DNA of 64,000 nt from Cupriavidus necator A5-1 (GTDB taxonomy: Bacteria > Pseudomonadota > Gammaproteobacteria > Burkholderiales > Burkholderiaceae). Under the pieces are notes generated by a model. The model did not search any database. It was not told the DNA's origin and was given only the letters and a program-made list of their open reading frames with translations. The translations under genes were made by a program, and so were the position numbers. This document shows, in pieces, positions 53,064 through 60,832 of the stretch (its first letter is position 1; each line of letters starts with the position of its first letter). The stretch lies in contig NZ_JQLI01000008.1 of assembly GCF_000744095.1 (NCBI RefSeq), positions 3,720,001-3,784,000 of the forward strand. The letters are read 5' to 3'.

Positions 53064-53210
53064 TTACCGCTCCCAGCAGTTCTGCAGGTACACGGCCGGG
53101 TTGGCCCCGACCGTGTTCAGGCGCGTGCCCGCCTGGGCGAGCAGGTAGATGCCGCACGCGTCCGCCACATCCTCGTACTCACCGTGCTGGCGATCCTGGC
53201 AACGCTGGCC
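53064..53210 (-). pseudogene. C-terminal fragment of a type IV pilin (PilE-like)
   Basis: In the minus strand an open frame of about 49 codons ends at TAA 53064-53066. It reads as the end of a PilE-type pilin: DACGIYLLAQAGTRLNTVG and a final NCW-ER, the two cysteines of the disulfide loop. Nearly every third base is G or C, as in the window's true genes. There is no pilin N-terminus upstream; the frame runs into the opposite-strand pilin remnant, so the gene is truncated. Confidence 0.45.
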
Positions 53211-53568
53211 GTACCGGCCTGGACCGAGCACCTGATGCGCGGCTGGCGCGCCCAGGCGCGGGCGGAACTGGCCGGCGCCCTAATCGAGCTCGAACGGCAT
53301 GCCGCAGTCGCGATGAGCTTCGCCACCCAGGCCGGCGGCGACGCCGTCGCGGGCGACTGGCCGCGCCTGGTGCCGGCGGCCGGCCGCGCGCCATGCTGTC
53401 TCTGCCGGCCCGTGCCCGGCCACCAGCCTCGATGTCTGCGTCGAACTGCATACCGCGCCGCTGTTCGCGGACCCGCGCTGCGGCGTGCTGATCCTGCGCA
53501 GCACCGGCCAGTGGCTGTCCCGGCCGGAGGGCAAAGACAGCCCCCGGCGGCTGCCGGCGCAGTGCTGA
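53172..53568 (+). pseudogene. Decayed type IV pilin gene (PilE-like), frameshifted
   Basis: The plus strand encodes a pilin helix (VLTVLAILATLAVPAW, then ELAGALIELERHAAVAMSFA) but lacks the GFTLIE cleavage motif, where the sequence becomes the opposite-strand fragment. The reading frame breaks near 53390-53410; in the next frame the protein resumes with LDVCVELHTAPLFADPRCGVL and ends in AQC at TGA 53566-53568. Loss of the leader plus a frameshift means it is not functional. It abuts the FimT-like gene by one base. Confidence 0.6.
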
Positions 53569-53569
53569 C

Positions 53570-54127
53570 GTGCGGACTAACGCCCTGCCCGTTTGCGGCG
53601 GCCTGACGCTGGCCGAACTGCTGGCAAGCCTGGCTATCCTGTCCGTGCTGGCCGCAGCCGGCTGGCCGGCCTACACCGGCCTGCTCGCCCGCCAGACCGT
53701 CGACCAGGCCGTCGACCGGCTGGCGGCGTCTCTGGCGCTCGCGCGCTCGATGGCGATGGCACGGCGCGTCGATGTGGCGCTTCAGCCGCTGGACGGACGG
53801 CAGGACCTGGACCAGGGCTGGCAGGTGGTGGCGGCAAGCGAGGCCGGAGCGGCCGGGGCGGCCGCAACCGTGCTGTCCGTGGTCGAGCCCGCCGCGCCAT
53901 GCCTGCGGGTTGCGCTGCGGCAGACCGCGCGTGGCAGCCATGCGGTGCGCTTCACAGCTGTGGGATACTCACGGTCGGAGCAGGGCGGCTTCCAGGCTGC
54001 CACCTTCTCGCTCAGTTGTCGCGGCGCGCAGCGCCAGGTCCGTCTTGGCGCGCAGGGGCGCATCCGGCTCTGCACGCCGGAGCGCGACAGCGATTGCGAC
54101 GCAGCGGACGGCCCGGAGCCGCCGTGA
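53570..54127 (+). CDS. GspH/FimT-family pseudopilin
   Basis: The 185-aa protein has a type III prepilin leader with cleavage expected after Gly11 in VCGGLTLAELLASLAIL, keeping the Glu at mature position 5. A FimT-like body follows (AGWPAYTGLLARQTVDQAVDRLAASLALARSMAMAR) and the C-terminal part has several cysteines. The start is GTG 53570, one base after the pilin remnant stop. No pilV, pilW, pilX or pilY1 is adjacent, so it looks like the last survivor of a minor-pilin operon. Confidence 0.75.
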   Translation: MRTNALPVCGGLTLAELLASLAILSVLAAAGWPAYTGLLARQTVDQAVDRLAASLALARSMAMARRVDVALQPLDGRQDLDQGWQVVAASEAGAAGAAATVLSVVEPAAPCLRVALRQTARGSHAVRFTAVGYSRSEQGGFQAATFSLSCRGAQRQVRLGAQGRIRLCTPERDSDCDAADGPEPP

Positions 54128-54181
54128 CCCTGGAAAGACACCCTCCGATCGACAGCAAACCGGCCAAGAGCTACAGGCGCA

Positions 54182-55297
54182 ATGTTTTCCGATACCGACC
54201 ACGCCGCCATGCAACAGGCACTCGCGCTCGCCGCGCGGGGCATGTTCACCACCACGCCCAATCCGCGCGTCGGCTGTGTGCTGGTCAAGGGTGGCCAGGT
54301 CATCGGCCAGGGCTATACCCAGCCTGCAGGCCAGGACCATGCGGAGATCCAGGCGATAAAGGATGCGCTGTCGCGCGGCCTGGACCCCTCCGGCGCCACC
54401 GCCTATGTCACGCTCGAGCCGTGCAGCCATTTCGGGCGCACGCCGCCGTGCGCCGATGCGCTGGTGCGAGCGGGTGTGGCCCGCGTGGTGGCGGCGATGG
54501 AAGATCCCAACCCTTCGGTGTCGGGGCGCGGCCTGCAGCGGCTGCGCAACGCCGGCATCGACGTGCGCTGCGGCCTGCTGGAAAAGGAAGCGCGCGACCT
54601 GAACATCGGCTTTGTCTCGCGCATGACGCGCGGGCTGCCGTGGGTGCGCGTCAAGGTGGCCGCGTCGATGGACGGCGGCACCGCGCTGCACGACGGCACC
54701 AGCCAGTGGATCACCGGCAAGGCCGCGCGCGACGACGGCCATGCCTGGCGCGCGCGCGCCTGCGCCATCCTGACCGGCATCGGCACGGTGCGCGACGACA
54801 ACCCGGCGCTGACCGTACGCGCAATCGCCACGCCGCGTCAGCCGCAGCGGGTGCTTGTCGATTCGCGCCTGGAAGTGCCGCTCGACGCGCAGATCCTGAC
54901 GCCCGACACCGGCGAGTTCGCCAAGCCGGTGCTCGTGTTCTGCGCGGTGGAAGACCGCGAACGCCAGCGGGCGCTGACCGCGCGCGGCGCCGAAGTGGTG
55001 GTGCTGCCCAATCCCCACGGCAAGGTCGAGCTGCGCAAGATGCTGGAAGAACTCGGCCGGCGCGGCATCAACGAGTTGCACGTGGAAGCCGGCTTCAAGC
55101 TCAACGGCTCGCTTGTGCGCGAGCACTGTGCCGACGAGCTGCTGATCTACCTGGCGCCCAAGCTGCTGGGCGACGCCCAGGGCATGTTCAACCTGCCGCC
55201 GCTGGCGCGGCTGCAGGACGCAGCCCAGTTCCGCTGGCACGAGATCCGGCAGATCGGCGACGACCTGCGGCTGATCGCGCGGCGCAACGATGCGTGA
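54182..55297 (+). CDS. ribD: Bifunctional riboflavin deaminase/reductase RibD
   Basis: The 371-aa protein carries out two steps of riboflavin synthesis. The N-terminal deaminase domain has zinc ligands His53 (HAE), Cys81 and Cys90 in EPCSHFGRTPPC; the C-terminal reductase domain (about 150-371) has KVAASMDGGTAL, SQWITGKAARDD and GINELHVEAGFKLNGSL. It starts the local rib gene series and is 66 bp before ribE. Confidence 0.97.
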   Translation: MFSDTDHAAMQQALALAARGMFTTTPNPRVGCVLVKGGQVIGQGYTQPAGQDHAEIQAIKDALSRGLDPSGATAYVTLEPCSHFGRTPPCADALVRAGVARVVAAMEDPNPSVSGRGLQRLRNAGIDVRCGLLEKEARDLNIGFVSRMTRGLPWVRVKVAASMDGGTALHDGTSQWITGKAARDDGHAWRARACAILTGIGTVRDDNPALTVRAIATPRQPQRVLVDSRLEVPLDAQILTPDTGEFAKPVLVFCAVEDRERQRALTARGAEVVVLPNPHGKVELRKMLEELGRRGINELHVEAGFKLNGSLVREHCADELLIYLAPKLLGDAQGMFNLPPLARLQDAAQFRWHEIRQIGDDLRLIARRNDA

Positions 55298-55362
55298 GGC
55301 CTTGCATCGGACTGCGCCTATCCACCAGATACCCAAGATTCACGAAAGCAGAAGACACCATC

Positions 55363-55983
55363 ATGTTTACAGGCATTGTCGCGGCGGTCGGCCGCATTGA
55401 ATCCGTTACCCCGCTGGGCGCCACCGATGCCGGCGTGCGCCTGCGCATCGCCGCCGGCGGGCTGGACCTGTTGGATGTGATCATCGGCGACAGCATCGCC
55501 ATCCAGGGCGCCTGCATGACGGTGATCGCCATGGGCCCCGACAGCTTCGACGTGGAGGTTTCGCGCGAATCGCTCGACAAGACCGTCGGGCTGGAGCGCG
55601 CCGGCCGCGTCAACCTAGAAAAGGCGCTGCGCCTGGCCGACCGCCTGGGCGGCCACCTGGTCTCGGGGCATGTCGACGGCCTGGGCGAAGTCGTGCACTT
55701 CGCGCCGGTTGGCGAATCGCATGAACTGCGCATCCGCGCGCCGCGCGAACTGGCGCGCTACCTGGCCTACAAGGGCTCGGTGGTGGTCAACGGCGTGTCG
55801 CTGACGGTCAACCGCGTCAGCGATGAAGCCGACGGCTGCGTGTTTTCCATCAACCTGATTCCCCACACCGTGGAAGTCACCACGCTGCAGGAGCTCAAGC
55901 CGGGCGCGCGCGTGAACCTGGAGATCGACCTGATCGCCCGGTACGTGGAACGGATGCTGTCGGCAGGCCAGGCCGCGTCGTAA
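55363..55983 (+). CDS. ribE: Riboflavin synthase, alpha chain
   Basis: The 206-aa trimeric enzyme dismutates 6,7-dimethyl-8-ribityllumazine to riboflavin. It has two lumazine-binding barrels: MFTGIVAAVGRIESV opens the first and GGHLVSGHVDGLGEV the second, with FINLIPHTVEVTTL-type closing strands. ATG 55363 is fixed by the invariant N-terminus (MFTGIV). It ends this rib block; the next rib genes resume at 58.5 kb. Confidence 0.97.
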   Translation: MFTGIVAAVGRIESVTPLGATDAGVRLRIAAGGLDLLDVIIGDSIAIQGACMTVIAMGPDSFDVEVSRESLDKTVGLERAGRVNLEKALRLADRLGGHLVSGHVDGLGEVVHFAPVGESHELRIRAPRELARYLAYKGSVVVNGVSLTVNRVSDEADGCVFSINLIPHTVEVTTLQELKPGARVNLEIDLIARYVERMLSAGQAAS

Positions 55984-56011
55984 GCGGCCAGGGCAGCGAA
56001 GAACGAGGCGG

Positions 56012-56269
56012 CTACTTGCCTTCGTCCGGCACGTTGTACAACGCGCGCAGCTGGTCAGTGAACGGGCGGATCGCTTCGACACAGGCGGCACTGTTGCCGC
56101 CTTCCATCGTCGACAGGCTCCAGTTGCAGCCGCTGGCGTCTGGCGCGTGACAGACCACATCGCCAAAGCAGGTGCCCTCGCAGGCCGGGATCTTCGCCTG
56201 CTCGGCGCGCACCATGGCGCGGATTTCGGCCTTGTTCTTGATCTGCCTCGAAATGGTTGCTTCCGACAT
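56012..56269 (-). CDS. Small cysteine-rich hypothetical protein
   Basis: The 85-aa product is soluble, with no signal peptide, and has five cysteines at 30, 34, 40, 48 and 63 (CEGTC, VVC, GCNW, AAC). The spacing could allow a metal site, but I do not recognise the family. GGGAGG lies seven bases before the start on the minus strand, which supports expression. It is convergent with ribE and divergent from the unknown operon downstream. Confidence 0.6.
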   Translation of the reverse strand: MSEATISRQIKNKAEIRAMVRAEQAKIPACEGTCFGDVVCHAPDASGCNWSLSTMEGGNSAACVEAIRPFTDQLRALYNVPDEGK

Positions 56270-56690
56270 GTTTGCCTCCCTTGGTTATGCAAAGCCTGCG
56301 GGCGCGGTCAGGCTGGCGCCTTGATTCGAAGAACGTAGCGCCGGATCTCTGATCCGGCGGATCCGGGACAGGCCTCGTTCCCTTCTTCCCTGAGCATACG
56401 CTGGCAGCCCGCCTCTGTGGCGATTAACTTCCTCTGCCGCCCGGCAAGGGCCCTTGCGCAGGCTGAGCAATCCACGCCCCCGACCGGCAGCGGGGTGCGC
56501 AATACGGGGCCTGTGCCCCTTTGTTGTAAGTGTGCTGGGTTCGTGGCCCGCCCGGGCCTACACTGGTTAGGCTCCGCCGTCAGGGCATGTATGCCCCCAG
56601 GCGCACGCAACTCGTTTCCGGGCTTCCCCCTCGACAACGTCTTAGGACCGGTGACTCCTGAAGTCACTCACGGGGACTTCCGGAACCTCC
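56270..56690. other. 421-bp region without a supported gene
   Basis: I see no convincing gene. A hairpin, GTGACT-CCTGA-AGTCAC (56651-56667), lies 24 bp before the next start codon, and a -10-like TACACT (56559-56564) without a good -35 lies upstream. The region probably holds the promoter of the small-gene operon and the leader of the divergent Cys-rich gene. Confidence 0.35.
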
Positions 56691-57014
56691 ATGCAAGCTG
56701 CCCTGCCGCGTCCCCCGTTCGCCCGCGAACTGACGCTTCCGCCGCTATTTTCGTTTGCCGGCGACCTCGCCGGAGAACTGGTCAGGTTCCCGCCCACCGC
56801 CCTGCGCAAGCCGATCGCCGCGTTGATCCGCGCCGTCTTCGGCGGCCTGGCCCGGCCGTGGAGGCTGGCGCCCGGATGGCGCGCGGATTCGGATGCCCTG
56901 CTGATCCTCGGCAACGGGACCCGGATGCTTGCGCTGAGCTGGTCGCAGTGGCATCCCGCCCACCCTCATGCCGCCCCGCTGCGCGCATCCGCCGGCCGGC
57001 CCGGCCACCCTTGA
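56691..57014 (+). CDS. Hypothetical protein, first gene of a small unknown operon
   Basis: The 107-aa product has a hydrophobic, proline-rich character (FSFAGDLAGELVRF, then LIRAVFGGLARPWRLA) but no certain membrane helix. I do not recognise it. Codon use fits the window, and its stop overlaps the AAGGAGG ribosome site of the next gene, both arguing that it is real. The C-terminal quarter is rich in Ala, Pro and His. Confidence 0.45.
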   Translation: MQAALPRPPFARELTLPPLFSFAGDLAGELVRFPPTALRKPIAALIRAVFGGLARPWRLAPGWRADSDALLILGNGTRMLALSWSQWHPAHPHAAPLRASAGRPGHP

Positions 57015-57024
57015 AGGAGGCACC

Positions 57025-57306
57025 GTGCCAGTTCACGCGACCAAGATCATTTACCGGATGGTTCCGGCCATGCGCCTGCTGCGCGGCCGGCACCCGACTA
57101 CCCGGACGCACACCAGCGCGGGCCTGGTCCGGCTGACCGCCACCCGCATGCACCGCGCCGTCACGCTGCTGATCGACTGGGATAGCGCCGTCGACCAGGG
57201 CTGGCCCCGGCTGCAGACACCATCCCTGCCATTACCCAGGCAATTCCGGCGTCCTGGCACTAGGCGCTACGCCGGCTTTCCGTGGTTCCACGGCAAGTTC
57301 AACTGA
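57025..57306 (+). CDS. Hypothetical basic protein, second gene of the unknown operon
   Basis: The 93-aa product is strongly basic and without cysteines or a membrane segment. A textbook AAGGAGG ribosome site (57014-57020) ends four bases before GTG 57025, which decides the start. The protein ends with FPWFHGKFN. The family is unknown. The next gene starts 19 bp later. Confidence 0.5.
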   Translation: MPVHATKIIYRMVPAMRLLRGRHPTTRTHTSAGLVRLTATRMHRAVTLLIDWDSAVDQGWPRLQTPSLPLPRQFRRPGTRRYAGFPWFHGKFN

Positions 57307-57325
57307 CCCGAAGTGAGGTACCACC

Positions 57326-57931
57326 ATGCGCACGCTGCTCTATTTCCGGCTGGACGACATCGATACGGCCAGGCGCGCGCAGACGCGATTGGGCGAACTG
57401 GCGGATGCGCCTGACCGCATCACGGGGCCATGGTTCTCCCGGGTCGACCACCAGCCCGTCGACGGCTTGCCTGCACCGGACGCCGGCCAGACCACGTACC
57501 GCGATGGCGCCACGATGGGCGGCCTCGTCATCGGAGCGCTGCTGGCAGCGTGGGTGGTGTTCCGCTATGGCACACCGGCGAGCGTGGCGGCGGGTGTCGT
57601 GGCGTGTGTCGGCGCCATGGCGCTGGGCGCCGTGATTGGAGGCTGGCTTGGCGGCGTGCTCGGTGCCAAAGTCACGCGCGCCCCTCTGCGGCGGCAGTAC
57701 CGGCAAATGGCGGAGGGCCAGATGCTGATGATCTGCGCCTGCGCAAGCGATGCCAGGGAACAGCTGTGCGAGGCCGCCAAGGAGCTGGGCGCGGCCAGCG
57801 CGGCCCCGAACATCGACCCGCACAACGCCCCACACAATGGCCTGCTGCCCAACCGCGGCTGGCTGGCGGACCGCCACTGGCCCGCATGGCCCTTCGGCCA
57901 CGGCCAACGTGCCGTCACCAACCGGAATTGA
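57326..57931 (+). CDS. Hypothetical membrane protein with glycine-zipper helices
   Basis: The 201-aa product has a soluble N-terminal domain (about 1-62: YFRLDDIDTARRAQTRLGELAD), two closely spaced membrane helices rich in Gly (about 65-82 and 87-113, with GAVIGGWLGGVLGAKV), and a cytoplasmic tail with LMICACASDAREQLCEAAKELGAA. The two halves around the helices look like a split ferredoxin-like fold similar to small stress proteins, but I cannot name the family. GAGGTACC precedes the ATG. Confidence 0.65.
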   Translation: MRTLLYFRLDDIDTARRAQTRLGELADAPDRITGPWFSRVDHQPVDGLPAPDAGQTTYRDGATMGGLVIGALLAAWVVFRYGTPASVAAGVVACVGAMALGAVIGGWLGGVLGAKVTRAPLRRQYRQMAEGQMLMICACASDAREQLCEAAKELGAASAAPNIDPHNAPHNGLLPNRGWLADRHWPAWPFGHGQRAVTNRN

Positions 57932-57933
57932 CA

Positions 57934-58179
57934 ATGAATGAGAGCTTTTTCTATCAGAAATGCCACGTCGTCGTGACGCTGTCCGAAGTTACGTTCGGTA
58001 GCTGGGAGTGGTCCTATGCGCTGGACGCGCATGCCAGGTTCACCCGGCGCGACGCCGGCTTCCTGACACGCGAACTGGCGCTGGCCGACGCGACCCGCGC
58101 GGCCAAGTCGCGCATCGCCAGGACCTCGCGCCTGCGCGCGAGCTCCGCTGGCAACACGCCGCTGGCTGCCGCCGCGTAG
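57934..58179 (+). CDS. Hypothetical protein, last gene of the unknown operon
   Basis: The 81-aa product begins MNESFFYQKCHVVVTLSEVTFGSW. It starts only 2 bp after the previous stop, so the two are very probably translated together. The C-terminal half is Ala/Arg-rich and basic. The early VVVTLSE-EW-YALDA pattern looks like a short beta-sheet domain. Function unknown. Confidence 0.5.
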   Translation: MNESFFYQKCHVVVTLSEVTFGSWEWSYALDAHARFTRRDAGFLTRELALADATRAAKSRIARTSRLRASSAGNTPLAAAA

Positions 58180-58510
58180 TCACCGGCATGGCCCGGCGGC
58201 GGCCTGCCGCTTGCCGGGCAACCCGGCACAACCCGGCACAACCCGGCACAACCCGGCACAACCCGGCATTACCCCTCCCCGCCCCACCCGCTTCGGGCAG
58301 GCGCCGCACTTTCCGGCGCCGTCCGCTCCTGCCTTGCCTGCCTTGGCGTACAATAGCCGGCTTGACTGGGCAACCTGCCGGGCGTATATGACCTGGCCGG
58401 CCCGGCCCCGACGCCCCGCCTCAGTCCGGCTGCATTCAAAAGCGGCCACCCTGCCCGCTTACGCTTCGCTTCATTCGCCCGTTTCGCTTCAATTTGCCGT
58501 CCAGCACGCC
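58180..58510. other. 331-bp ribBX upstream region with a decamer repeat
   Basis: The region holds a tandem repeat (58221-58268) and a -10-like TACAAT (58349-58354) without a clear -35 that could serve ribBX. No FMN riboswitch elements (for example the GGGGCAGGGTGAAA box) are visible, unlike in many other bacteria. Confidence 0.5.
58221..58268. repeat. Tandem decamer repeat (4.8 copies)
   Basis: Four perfect copies of ACCCGGCACA and a partial fifth (ACCCGGCA) follow each other without spacers, 240 bp upstream of ribBX and 41 bp after the unknown operon. Tandem decamers are prone to copy-number change. Confidence 0.9.
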
Positions 58511-59620
58511 ATGACAATCGCCCGTACCGAAGACATCATTGCCGACATCCGTGCCGGCCGCATGGTTATCCTGGTTGATGAGGAAGACCGTGAAAATGAA
58601 GGCGACCTGGTCCTGGCTGCCGATTTCGTCACGCCGGAAGCCATCAACTTCATGGCCAAGCACGGCCGCGGCCTGATCTGCCTGACGCTGACCGCCGACC
58701 GCTGCCGCCAGCTGAACCTGCACCCGATGGTCAGCCGCAACGGCACCCAGCACGGCACCAACTTCACGGTGTCGATCGAGGCGGCCGAGGGCGTGACCAC
58801 CGGCATTTCGGCCGCCGATCGCGCCCGCACCGTGCAGGCCGCCGTCGCCCGCGACGCCAAGGCCTCCGACCTGGTCCAGCCCGGCCATATCTTCCCGCTG
58901 ACGGCCCAGCCCGGCGGCGTGCTGATCCGCGCCGGTCATACCGAAGCCGGCTGCGACCTGGGCGCGCTGGCCGGCCTGACGCCGGCCGCCGTGATCTGCG
59001 AGATCATGAAGGATGACGGCACCATGGCCCGCCTGCCGGACCTGGTCGAGTTTGCGCAAGAGCACAACCTCAAGATCGGCACCATCGCCGACCTGATCCA
59101 CTACCGCAGCCGCACCGAGAGCATCATCGAGCGCGTCGGCGAACGCGCCATGCAGACGCCCTACGGCACCTTCCACAGCATCGCCTACCGCGACAAGCCC
59201 ACCGGCCAGGCGCACCTGGCGCTGGTCAAGGGCATGCCGGTGCTGGAGCAGGAGACGCTGGTGCGCGTGCACGAGCCCTTCTCGGTGCTGGACCTGCTGG
59301 AAGTGAAGTGCACCACGCATTCGTGGAGCATTCCGGCGGCGATGAAAGCCATCGCCGAGGCCGACAGCGGCGTGATCGTGCTGCTGAACTGCGGCGACTC
59401 GGCCGACCAGCTGTTCACGCAGTTCAGCGCGCTGGACACGCCGCAGTCGCGCCCGCGCCGCAAGCCGGACCTGCGCACCTACGGCATGGGCGCGCAGATC
59501 CTCAAGGACGTGGGCGTGGGCAAGATGCGCGTGCTGGCCTCGCCGCAGCGCATGCCCAGCATGACTGGCTACGACCTGGAAGTGACCGGCTACCAACCGA
59601 TGACCGGCCAGGCCGACTGA
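58511..59620 (+). CDS. ribBX: 3,4-dihydroxy-2-butanone 4-phosphate synthase with degenerate GTP cyclohydrolase II-like domain (RibBX type)
   Basis: The 369-aa protein makes the four-carbon precursor of riboflavin. The N-terminal RibB domain (about 1-205) has the catalytic acidic loop DEEDRENEGDL and the HTEAGCDLGALAG motif. The C-terminal domain (about 210-369) looks like GTP cyclohydrolase II but lacks its zinc-binding cysteine cluster; the corresponding region reads RVHEPFSVLDLLEVKCTTHSW. It therefore should not hydrolyse GTP, and a separate RibA must be elsewhere. This matches the RibBX hybrids known from Shewanella and others. Confidence 0.92.
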   Translation: MTIARTEDIIADIRAGRMVILVDEEDRENEGDLVLAADFVTPEAINFMAKHGRGLICLTLTADRCRQLNLHPMVSRNGTQHGTNFTVSIEAAEGVTTGISAADRARTVQAAVARDAKASDLVQPGHIFPLTAQPGGVLIRAGHTEAGCDLGALAGLTPAAVICEIMKDDGTMARLPDLVEFAQEHNLKIGTIADLIHYRSRTESIIERVGERAMQTPYGTFHSIAYRDKPTGQAHLALVKGMPVLEQETLVRVHEPFSVLDLLEVKCTTHSWSIPAAMKAIAEADSGVIVLLNCGDSADQLFTQFSALDTPQSRPRRKPDLRTYGMGAQILKDVGVGKMRVLASPQRMPSMTGYDLEVTGYQPMTGQAD

Positions 59621-59694
59621 GCCCGGGCCACCCGAACACACCTGCAGCGGCGCAACGGCGCCCCTGCCGAACCCGAAAACTGGAGAACTGAACA

Positions 59695-60192
59695 ATGGAT
59701 CACGGCTTCTACCCCAGCAACCTCGACGGTGAAGGCCTGCGTATCGGCATCGTGCAGGCCCGCTTCAACGAGCCGGTCTGCACCGAGCTGCTGGAAGCCT
59801 GCGTGGCCGAGCTGGACAAGCTCGGCGTCGAAGGCGAGGACACCCTGGTGGTGACCGTCCCCGGCGCGCTGGAAGTGCCGCTGGCGCTGCAAAAGATGGC
59901 CGAGAGCGGCCAGTTTGACGCCCTGGTCGCCCTGGGCGCCGTGGTGCGCGGCGAGACCTACCACTTCGAGCTGGTCTCGAACGAGTCGGGCGCCGGCATT
60001 ACCCGCGTCGGCCTGGACTTCAACGTGCCCATCGCCAACGGTATCCTGACCGTGGACACCGACGAGCAGGCCCACGCCCGCACCCGCGAAAAGGGCCGCG
60101 ACTGCGCCCGCGCCGCGGTGGAGATGGCCAACCTGGTCGTCGCGCTGGATTCGCTGCGCGGCCAGGACGAAGACGAGGACGACGATGAGTGA
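59695..60192 (+). CDS. ribH: 6,7-dimethyl-8-ribityllumazine synthase
   Basis: The 165-aa enzyme condenses the RibB product with the pyrimidine intermediate to form lumazine. Family marks are GIVQARFNEPVC, VPGALEVPLALQKMAE, ALGAVVRGETYHFE and GILTVDTDEQAHAR. It ends with an acidic EDEDEDDDE tail. The last codons overlap the nusB start by 8 bp. Confidence 0.97.
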   Translation: MDHGFYPSNLDGEGLRIGIVQARFNEPVCTELLEACVAELDKLGVEGEDTLVVTVPGALEVPLALQKMAESGQFDALVALGAVVRGETYHFELVSNESGAGITRVGLDFNVPIANGILTVDTDEQAHARTREKGRDCARAAVEMANLVVALDSLRGQDEDEDDDE

Positions 60193-60691
60193 TACGTCCA
60201 GCAATGACGCCGGCAAGCCGGCCGGCGGCAAGGCCGCGGCCCGCACCGAAGCCAAGGCGCCGCCCAAGAGCGCGCGCCGCCGCTCACGCGAACTAGCGCT
60301 GCAGGGCCTGTACCAGTGGCTGCTGAACCGCAACGATATCGGCGCGATCCAGGCCCACCTGCATGACGCCCAGGGCTTCAACAAAGCCGACCGCGAGCAC
60401 TTCGACGCGCTGCTCAACGGCGCCGTGCGCGAGGAAGCCCGCCTGACCGCTGCGTTCGAGCCCTTCCTGGACCGCACCGTGGACGAGCTGTCGCCAGTCG
60501 AGCGCGCCGCCCTGCTGGTCGGCAGCTACGAGCTGGTGCACTGCACCGACATCCCGTACAAGGTTGTGATCAACGAAGCGGTTGAGCTGACCAAGACCTT
60601 CGGCGGCGTCGAGGGCTACAAGTACGTCAACGGCGTGCTGGACAAGCTCGCCGCCCAGGTGCGCGCGGCCGAGGTCGCGGCGCGCCGCTGA
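60185..60691 (+). CDS. nusB: Transcription antitermination protein NusB
   Basis: The 168-aa all-helical protein joins the rRNA antitermination complex with NusE. Features are the RRRSRELALQGLYQWLL start of the conserved domain after a Lys/Ala-rich N-terminal tail of about 35 residues, LVGSYELVHCTDIPYKVVINEAVELTKTFGG and YKYVNGVLDKLA. The ribH-nusB overlap is widespread in proteobacteria. Confidence 0.97.
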   Translation: MSDTSSNDAGKPAGGKAAARTEAKAPPKSARRRSRELALQGLYQWLLNRNDIGAIQAHLHDAQGFNKADREHFDALLNGAVREEARLTAAFEPFLDRTVDELSPVERAALLVGSYELVHCTDIPYKVVINEAVELTKTFGGVEGYKYVNGVLDKLAAQVRAAEVAARR

Positions 60692-60772
60692 GCCGCAAGC
60701 AGCCGGACCCAGGCCGGGCCTGCGCGGCCGGCCGATGCATCACGGGGCGCCCGCGCGCCCCGGATGAAGACG

Positions 60773-60795
60773 ACACCCGCCCAGGCGGGTGTTTT
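60773..60795 (+). terminator. Intrinsic terminator after nusB
   Basis: ACACCCGCC and GGCGGGTGT (60773-60781 and 60784-60792) form a 9-bp inverted repeat followed by TTTT. It lies 80 bp after nusB and 38 bp before the aminotransferase ATG. Confidence 0.85.
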
Positions 60796-60832
60796 CGTTC
60801 CTACCAACACTTTTGCTGAACCCCGGATCACC

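Noticed and set aside
58221..58268. A possible CRISPR array
   Set aside because: Units are only 10 bp and directly adjacent, with no unique spacers and no cas genes.
58180..58510. An FMN riboswitch before ribBX
   Set aside because: None of the conserved FMN aptamer boxes can be found; only a tandem repeat and a -10-like box are present.
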